Part shown: positions 60,500 through 64,000 of the stretch, one piece after another
Position numbering within the stretch: position 1 is the stretch's first letter
How the letters are laid out: every line of letters begins with the position of its first letter
From: JAKANT01 sp035502095
Lineage (GTDB): Bacteria; Pseudomonadota; Gammaproteobacteria; Burkholderiales; Burkholderiaceae_F
Direction: 5' to 3'
NCBI GenBank assembly: GCA_035502095.1
Contig: DATJUX010000036.1
Coordinates: forward strand, 1-64,000
Length of the DNA stretch: 64,000 nt
The notes under the pieces: model-generated
Database searches by the model: none
Seen by the model: only the letters and a program-made list of their open reading frames with translations
Told to the model about the DNA's origin: nothing
Made by a program: the position numbers and the translations under genes

Positions 60500-60898
60500 C
60501 TATCCGGTGCTCCAGGCGCGCGGCCGGCGCATGCCGGCGATCTTGCATGCCTGCTTCACGTAGCCGTACGGAAACAGTTCGAACAGGCGCTGGCGCGCTG
60601 CCGCACCGAGTCCGATCTCGTCGGCCAGGAACCGGATCACGAAGCGCGCATCCGGTGCCACCTGGCGCTCGTCGTAGAACGCACGCATGAAACGGAGCAC
60701 GCGCCAGTGCAACTCCGAGAGGGCGATTTTTTCGGCGCGGGCGAGGTGCTCCGCGACCGGGTCGCTCCAGTCGCCGGGGTCGACGAGGTATCCCTCCTCG
60801 TCGATCCGCAGCGACCCGATGCTCCCCGCGCCGGGCGTGGCGCCGCTCGCCTCGGAAGCCTCGTCGACCGGATCGCCGCCGGTGACGCGCGCCATCAC
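60500..60898 (-). CDS. TusE/DsrC/DsvC-family sulfur relay protein (one cysteine only)
   Basis: 132 residues with an N-terminal extension rich in Gly/Ala/Glu (about 1-28). DsrC fold: RIDEEGYLVDPGDWSDPVAEHLARAEKIALSELHWRVLRFMRAFY and LFELFPYGYVKQACKIAGM. The upstream redox cysteine is Cys118 (QACKIAG); the C-terminal cysteine of DsrC and TusE is missing, the tail being RRPRAWSTG. It can bind a single sulfur but not form the intramolecular trisulfide. Overlaps the DUF1641 gene by ATGA; start of a module with an SQR-like protein. Confidence 0.87.
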   Translation of the reverse strand: MMARVTGGDPVDEASEASGATPGAGSIGSLRIDEEGYLVDPGDWSDPVAEHLARAEKIALSELHWRVLRFMRAFYDERQVAPDARFVIRFLADEIGLGAAARQRLFELFPYGYVKQACKIAGMRRPRAWSTG

Positions 60899-61527
60899 CG
60901 GGTACTCGTCGCGGCCCGCACGGCCTTGCCGACGTTGATCAGGTAGCGCAACGCGTCCTGGTTCTCCGCTTTGCGCATCAGGCTCCAGATGCCGCCGACG
61001 CCGCCCGCGGACTTCGGTTCCTTCGCCGTCGCCGCGTTGGCGGCCTCGAACGCGTGCAGCAGCGACTCGAGCATTTCCAGGCGCTGCAGCAGTTTCGGCA
61101 GGGTGTCGGCGATCCGCTTCAGGCTGCCGGAGGCTTCCATGTTGGCGAGCATCTCGACCAGCCGTCCCGCACCGCCGCGATTGAGGCGGTCGAGCAGGGA
61201 GAGGCCTTCGGCCGCGGTGACGGCGAGCCGGTTGATCATGTCGTCCGTCAGCGCGTCCTCGGCCGAGCCGTACAGGCGCGCGAGGCGTGCAAGGCGGTCG
61301 AGATCGCCGTTGTTGGCGAGCTCGGCGATCGCGGGAATCGCCTTGTACAGGCCGGAGCGGTTGACCCGGTCGATGAGGTCCATCGCGTCGGTCGCCGTGC
61401 CCGCTAGGCGCGCGACCATTTCGTCGGTCAGCGCGTCGCGCGCGGCGGCGAGCAGCCGCTCGATCTCCAACGCGAGTGCGTCCCGCTCGGATGCACCGGG
61501 TGGCGTGGTGGAAGTCGTATCGGGCAT
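60895..61527 (-). CDS. DUF1641 domain protein
   Basis: 210 residues from ATG 61527. All-helical with internal repeats: AAARDALTDEMVARLAGTATDAMDLIDRVNRSGLYKAI recurs in altered form as YGSAEDALTDDMINRLAVTAAEGLSLLDRLNRGGA, so it is a tandem repeat protein; the DUF1641 part is about 110-200 (MLANMEASGSLKRIADTLPKLLQRL). DUF1641 proteins are often encoded next to SQR-type flavoproteins and appear to be accessory; their role is unknown. Here it lies between a TusE-like and an SQR-like gene. Confidence 0.85.
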   Translation of the reverse strand: MPDTTSTTPPGASERDALALEIERLLAAARDALTDEMVARLAGTATDAMDLIDRVNRSGLYKAIPAIAELANNGDLDRLARLARLYGSAEDALTDDMINRLAVTAAEGLSLLDRLNRGGAGRLVEMLANMEASGSLKRIADTLPKLLQRLEMLESLLHAFEAANAATAKEPKSAGGVGGIWSLMRKAENQDALRYLINVGKAVRAATSTR

Positions 61528-61541
61528 GGTCGTCTCCCCCG

Positions 61542-62675
61542 TCAAAGCAGGCCGCGTGCCGTGGCCCAGTACATCTGGTTGTAGGCCAGCTTGAACCAGT
61601 GCACGACCTTGGTCGGCGGGCGCGGCTGCGGCGGGTTGAGGTAGTCGAACATCGCGTAGGTCGCGCGGTCCTTGCCGGCCTCGATGAAGCAGAACACCTT
61701 GCCGTCGTAATCGCGCACCGGCGTGCCGAGCTTGACTATGGCCGCGATGTTCTCGCCGAGCGTCTCGGCCTCGAAGTGGGCCGTCGATCCGGCCTTGCTG
61801 ATCGGCAGGTTGGTCGTGTCGCCGAGCACGAACACGTTGTCGCGCCCTTCCATTGTGAGGCGGTGCCTGTGCGTCGGGATCCAGCCGCGCTGGCCGAGCC
61901 CGTTCTTCTCGATGACTTCCATGCCGCGATGGGCGGGGATCGTGACCAGGAGGTCGTAGTCGGTTTCACCGCCCTCCTCGCTGCGGATGATCTTCTTGCC
62001 GCCGTCCACCTCCTTCAGGTTGAACAGCGTTTCGTACGTGATGCCCAGCCGTTCCATCTCGGGCGCCGCCCACTTGGCGACGTTCTCCAGCGTATGCACG
62101 CGGCCGATCGGATAGGTGTAGTGCAGCTTCACCTTGTCGCGGATGCCGCGGTCCTTGAAGTAGTCGTGCAGCATGAACACGATCTCCAGCGGCGCCATCG
62201 GGCACTTGTGCGGCACGCCCATCGCGATCACCACCTTGCCGCCCTGGAACTCGCGCAGCCGCTTGAACATCTTGAGCGCGCTTTCTTCGGTGTAGAACTG
62301 CTCGGCGTGCTCGGCCAGGCCCGGGATGTCCTGCGGCGACGGGCGCGATCCGGTGGCGATGACGATGATGTCGTAGCCGTACGTCTTGCCGCTCTTGGTC
62401 TTCACCTCGTTCTTGTCGAGCCGGAACTCGTCCACCGGATCGACGTAAAACTCGATGCCCGGCTCGAGCAGGCTCGCCTGCTCGCGATACAGCTCGTCCG
62501 GCGTCATGCGCCCGAATGCCAGGTAGAGCAGGCCCGGCTGGTACATGTGCCGGTCCGACGCCGACAGGATGGTCAGGCGCGCCTTGCCGTTGCGCATCTC
62601 GGCGGCAAGCCGGCGCGCGAGGTTGTTGGCCAGGATGGTTCCGCCCATCCCGCCGCCCACGATCAGTATTCGCAT
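61542..62675 (-). CDS. Sulfide:quinone oxidoreductase-like FAD/NAD(P)-binding flavoprotein
   Basis: 377 residues. FAD motif VGGGMGGTILANNLA at 6-20; second Rossmann part KVVIAMGVPHKCPMAPLEIVFM; C-terminal GRDNVFVLGDTTNLPISKAGSTAHFEAETLGENI and GKVFCFIEAG. The only two cysteines are Cys158 (KCPMAP) and Cys329 (VFCFIEAG), which are the two catalytic cysteines kept in SQR-like enzymes; the third cysteine of classical SQR is absent. It should oxidise sulfide to persulfide and reduce quinone through FAD; the missing cysteine leaves an alternative substrate possible. 14 bp behind it (leftward) is the DUF1641 gene. Confidence 0.87.
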   Translation of the reverse strand: MRILIVGGGMGGTILANNLARRLAAEMRNGKARLTILSASDRHMYQPGLLYLAFGRMTPDELYREQASLLEPGIEFYVDPVDEFRLDKNEVKTKSGKTYGYDIIVIATGSRPSPQDIPGLAEHAEQFYTEESALKMFKRLREFQGGKVVIAMGVPHKCPMAPLEIVFMLHDYFKDRGIRDKVKLHYTYPIGRVHTLENVAKWAAPEMERLGITYETLFNLKEVDGGKKIIRSEEGGETDYDLLVTIPAHRGMEVIEKNGLGQRGWIPTHRHRLTMEGRDNVFVLGDTTNLPISKAGSTAHFEAETLGENIAAIVKLGTPVRDYDGKVFCFIEAGKDRATYAMFDYLNPPQPRPPTKVVHWFKLAYNQMYWATARGLL

Positions 62676-62752
62676 CTTCGTCTCCCGTTATTGCGTTCGC
62701 GCGGCGGCAGGGCCGCCGCACCACGTACGCCGGCCGCCCTGCGGCCTCATGC

Positions 62753-62980
62753 TCAATGGGTCTTCTTCACCAGCACGTGCCAGACGCCGTTGCGCTCCTC
62801 GGTGCCGAGGTGCTCGTGCTTGACCTTGTGGATCCATTCCGGAATGTCGGTCGACGATCCACGATCGCTCGACAGGATTTCGATCTCGTCGCCCACCTCC
62901 ACCATCTTCATGGCGGCGATCAGCTCCATCAGCGGCCCGGGGCAGAAGCTGCCGCGGGCATCGATCACTTTGCGGGTCAC
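62753..62980 (-). CDS. tusA: TusA-family sulfurtransferase (second copy)
   Basis: 75 residues from ATG 62980. VIDARGSFCPGPLMELIAAMKMVEVGDEIEIL with active-site CPGP, a common variant of CPxP; the N-terminal Cys12-type position is right for sulfur transfer. WIHKVKHEHLGTEERNGVWHVLVKK completes the beta-alpha fold. It is 77 bp upstream of the SQR-like gene and 30 bp downstream of a DsrE gene in a leftward series, so it likely accepts sulfur made by the SQR-like enzyme. Confidence 0.92.
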   Translation of the reverse strand: MTRKVIDARGSFCPGPLMELIAAMKMVEVGDEIEILSSDRGSSTDIPEWIHKVKHEHLGTEERNGVWHVLVKKTH

Positions 62981-63010
62981 GTCGCCGTCTCCGTTGCGTT
63001 GGGTCGCGGG

Positions 63011-63400
63011 TCAAAGGGTGTAGATCTGCCCTTCCGCCGCCTCGTTGAGGAATTTGGTGAGCCCGGTCGGCTTGCCCATGTAGGGCTCGAGATCGGCCGG
63101 GTCGTAGCCGAGCAGATCCATCGCCATCGAACACGGCAGGATCTGCGCTGCGCCGAGTTCGACGGCGTTTTCGAACAGCTGCTTGAACGGCGGCACGTTT
63201 TTCCCCGCCAGAAGGGCGCCGACCTCGCCTTCGGCAGGGGCCTCGGAAGGCGCGCCCTTGCGAAACGCCGGCAGCGCGTTCATGGACACGAACACCCGCA
63301 CGTCGTTGCCGCTCACGGCACCCACCGACGCCAGCATGGCGGCCATCTGCAACCGCTCGTGCGATCCGGACACGACCACGACGTGAATGCGCCGGCTCAT
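63011..63400 (-). CDS. DsrE family sulfur carrier protein
   Basis: 129 residues. DsrE fold: RRIHVVVVSGSHERLQMAAMLASVGAVSGNDVRVFVSMNAL, an insertion rich in Ala/Glu (RKGAPSEAPAEGEVGALLAGK), and ILPCSMAMDLLGYDPADLE with the conserved persulfide cysteine (about residue 90). Next to TusA, with which DsrE-type proteins exchange sulfur. Likely part of the SQR-TusA module. Confidence 0.88.
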   Translation of the reverse strand: MSRRIHVVVVSGSHERLQMAAMLASVGAVSGNDVRVFVSMNALPAFRKGAPSEAPAEGEVGALLAGKNVPPFKQLFENAVELGAAQILPCSMAMDLLGYDPADLEPYMGKPTGLTKFLNEAAEGQIYTL

Positions 63401-63499
63401 GGCTGCAACACTCCCCGGTTACGCGCAGCGGCGCCCCGTCCGCCCTGCGCCCATCCATCGAACGAAGACTGCTCCCGCATGGCCGCCCGCGCGCACCCG

Positions 63500-64000
63500 T
63501 CAGCCGATCGACCCCATCGGCCCCGGATAGCTCACTTCCTCGAGCTTGCCGTTGTCGACGTCGTAGATGAATCCGCGCACGGTCACTGCATCCGGCCCGC
63601 TGGTCGGAAGCCATGGGTGGTTGAGGATCGACGACATGCCGCGCCGCACGTCCCATTGCAGCCGCTCGATGTTCTTCGCATCCCGCGGCGCATCCAGCGG
63701 CTCGATCGCGCCGCGAAAGGCGTGAAACGCCGACGGTGTCGCGGCGCACTTGCCGCAGGCCTTGAACGCACGCTTGGTCGCCTGGCCGAGCAGCTTCTCG
63801 GCAGCCGGGTCACCCTCCAGACCCGCCTTGAGGAGATCGTCCGTGAACGCGAGCATTCCGCAGCGCGTGTGATGGATCAGGATGATCTCGTTCGTGTTCA
63901 GGAGGTGGTGGGAGATGATCAGGCAGCGGATCGCATCGTCGCTGACGACCCCGCCGGCATTGCGAATGATGTGCGCGTCCCCGGTCTGCAGGCCGAGCAG
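63500..64000 (-). CDS. Beta-class carbonic anhydrase, N-terminus beyond the window
   Basis: 167 residues are visible; the frame continues past the right edge. Beta-CA motifs: RNAGGVVSDDAIRCLIISHHLLNT (conserved ARNAG), then LIHHTRCGML with the zinc ligands His and Cys; the CxDxR ligand motif lies outside the window. C-terminal EPLDAPRDAKNIERLQW has a long insertion, and FHAFRGAIEPL replaces the usual short loop. It interconverts carbon dioxide and bicarbonate. In sulfur-oxidising autotrophs such enzymes serve carbon fixation; here it follows the DsrE/TusA/SQR-like module. Confidence 0.85.
   Translation of the reverse strand: MLGLQTGDAHIIRNAGGVVSDDAIRCLIISHHLLNTNEIILIHHTRCGMLAFTDDLLKAGLEGDPAAEKLLGQATKRAFKACGKCAATPSAFHAFRGAIEPLDAPRDAKNIERLQWDVRRGMSSILNHPWLPTSGPDAVTVRGFIYDVDNGKLEEVSYPGPMGSIG

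Noticed and set aside
60460..60500. GC-rich stem near the mtoX start as a terminator or riboswitch
   Set aside because: The stem is only 5 bp with a long loop and lacks a T-run.
1..64000. CRISPR arrays, prophage, integrase with attachment sites
   Set aside because: No spaced direct repeats, phage genes or intact integrase were seen.

Overview
The window is GC-rich, gene-dense bacterial chromosome. Its gene content (TRAP and sugar ABC operons, FTR1 and FeoAB iron uptake, SoeABC, siroheme synthase CysG, NodT-type efflux, many DsrE/TusA/DsrC-like sulfur-carrier proteins) fits a sulfur-metabolising betaproteobacterium, perhaps related to Rhodocyclales or Burkholderiales. That placement is inference from gene families; there is no rRNA or other marker in the window. 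I see no CRISPR array, rRNA, complete tRNA or intact insertion sequence.

Left part (1-28,000) is general and accessory metabolism: the start of an isoamylase/glycogen-debranching gene, an Hsp20 chaperone, a three-gene TRAP transporter, a SulP anion permease, a small secreted EF-hand protein, a broken IS3 transposase end, a LOG-family protein, a beta-CASP RNA nuclease-like protein, a cytochrome-fused FTR1 iron permease behind a Fur-like box, a PadR regulator with a His-rich head next to an MFS exporter, a sugar ABC operon divergent from a LacI regulator plus a hydroxyacid dehydrogenase, and a methyltransferase divergent from a giant BTAD/ATPase regulator. The tail of this part (27,400-28,222) is a scar: a broken winged-helix/ATPase regulator joined to a 54-bp copy of the hydroxyacid dehydrogenase gene.

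Middle part (28,400-40,150): two small envelope-protein genes; a CecR/TetR-like regulator divergent from a complete HlyD - tandem ABC - two permease - NodT efflux operon (YbhGFSR-like) with a clear palindrome between them; feoAB behind an almost perfect Fur palindrome; and a thioredoxin/CcdA pair.

Right part (40,200-64,000) is a sulfur-metabolism island. It has an ArsR-rhodanese regulator divergent from a fatty-acid-hydroxylase/DsrE pair, a rhodanese, gene remnants of a flavoprotein and a HupK-like hydrogenase-maturation gene joined at one junction, FadL-DsrE2-TusA, and an apparently inactive S24-like protein with an uncharacterised partner. Then comes a tightly spaced leftward operon, soeA-soeB-soeC, HTH/ferredoxin/reductase fusion, AhpD-Rieske fusion and cysG. 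After that come a decayed methyltransferase, a cysteine-less DsrC-like gene, a methanethiol-oxidase cluster (mtoX, SCO, MauG-like), and a TusE - DUF1641 - SQR-like - TusA - DsrE - carbonic anhydrase module running off the right edge. Read together: methanethiol oxidation in the periplasm would release sulfide; the SQR-like flavoprotein would oxidise it to persulfide sulfur; rhodanese/TusA/DsrE carriers would move it; and cytoplasmic sulfite would be oxidised to sulfate by SoeABC. The pathway is inference; the individual families are mostly clear.
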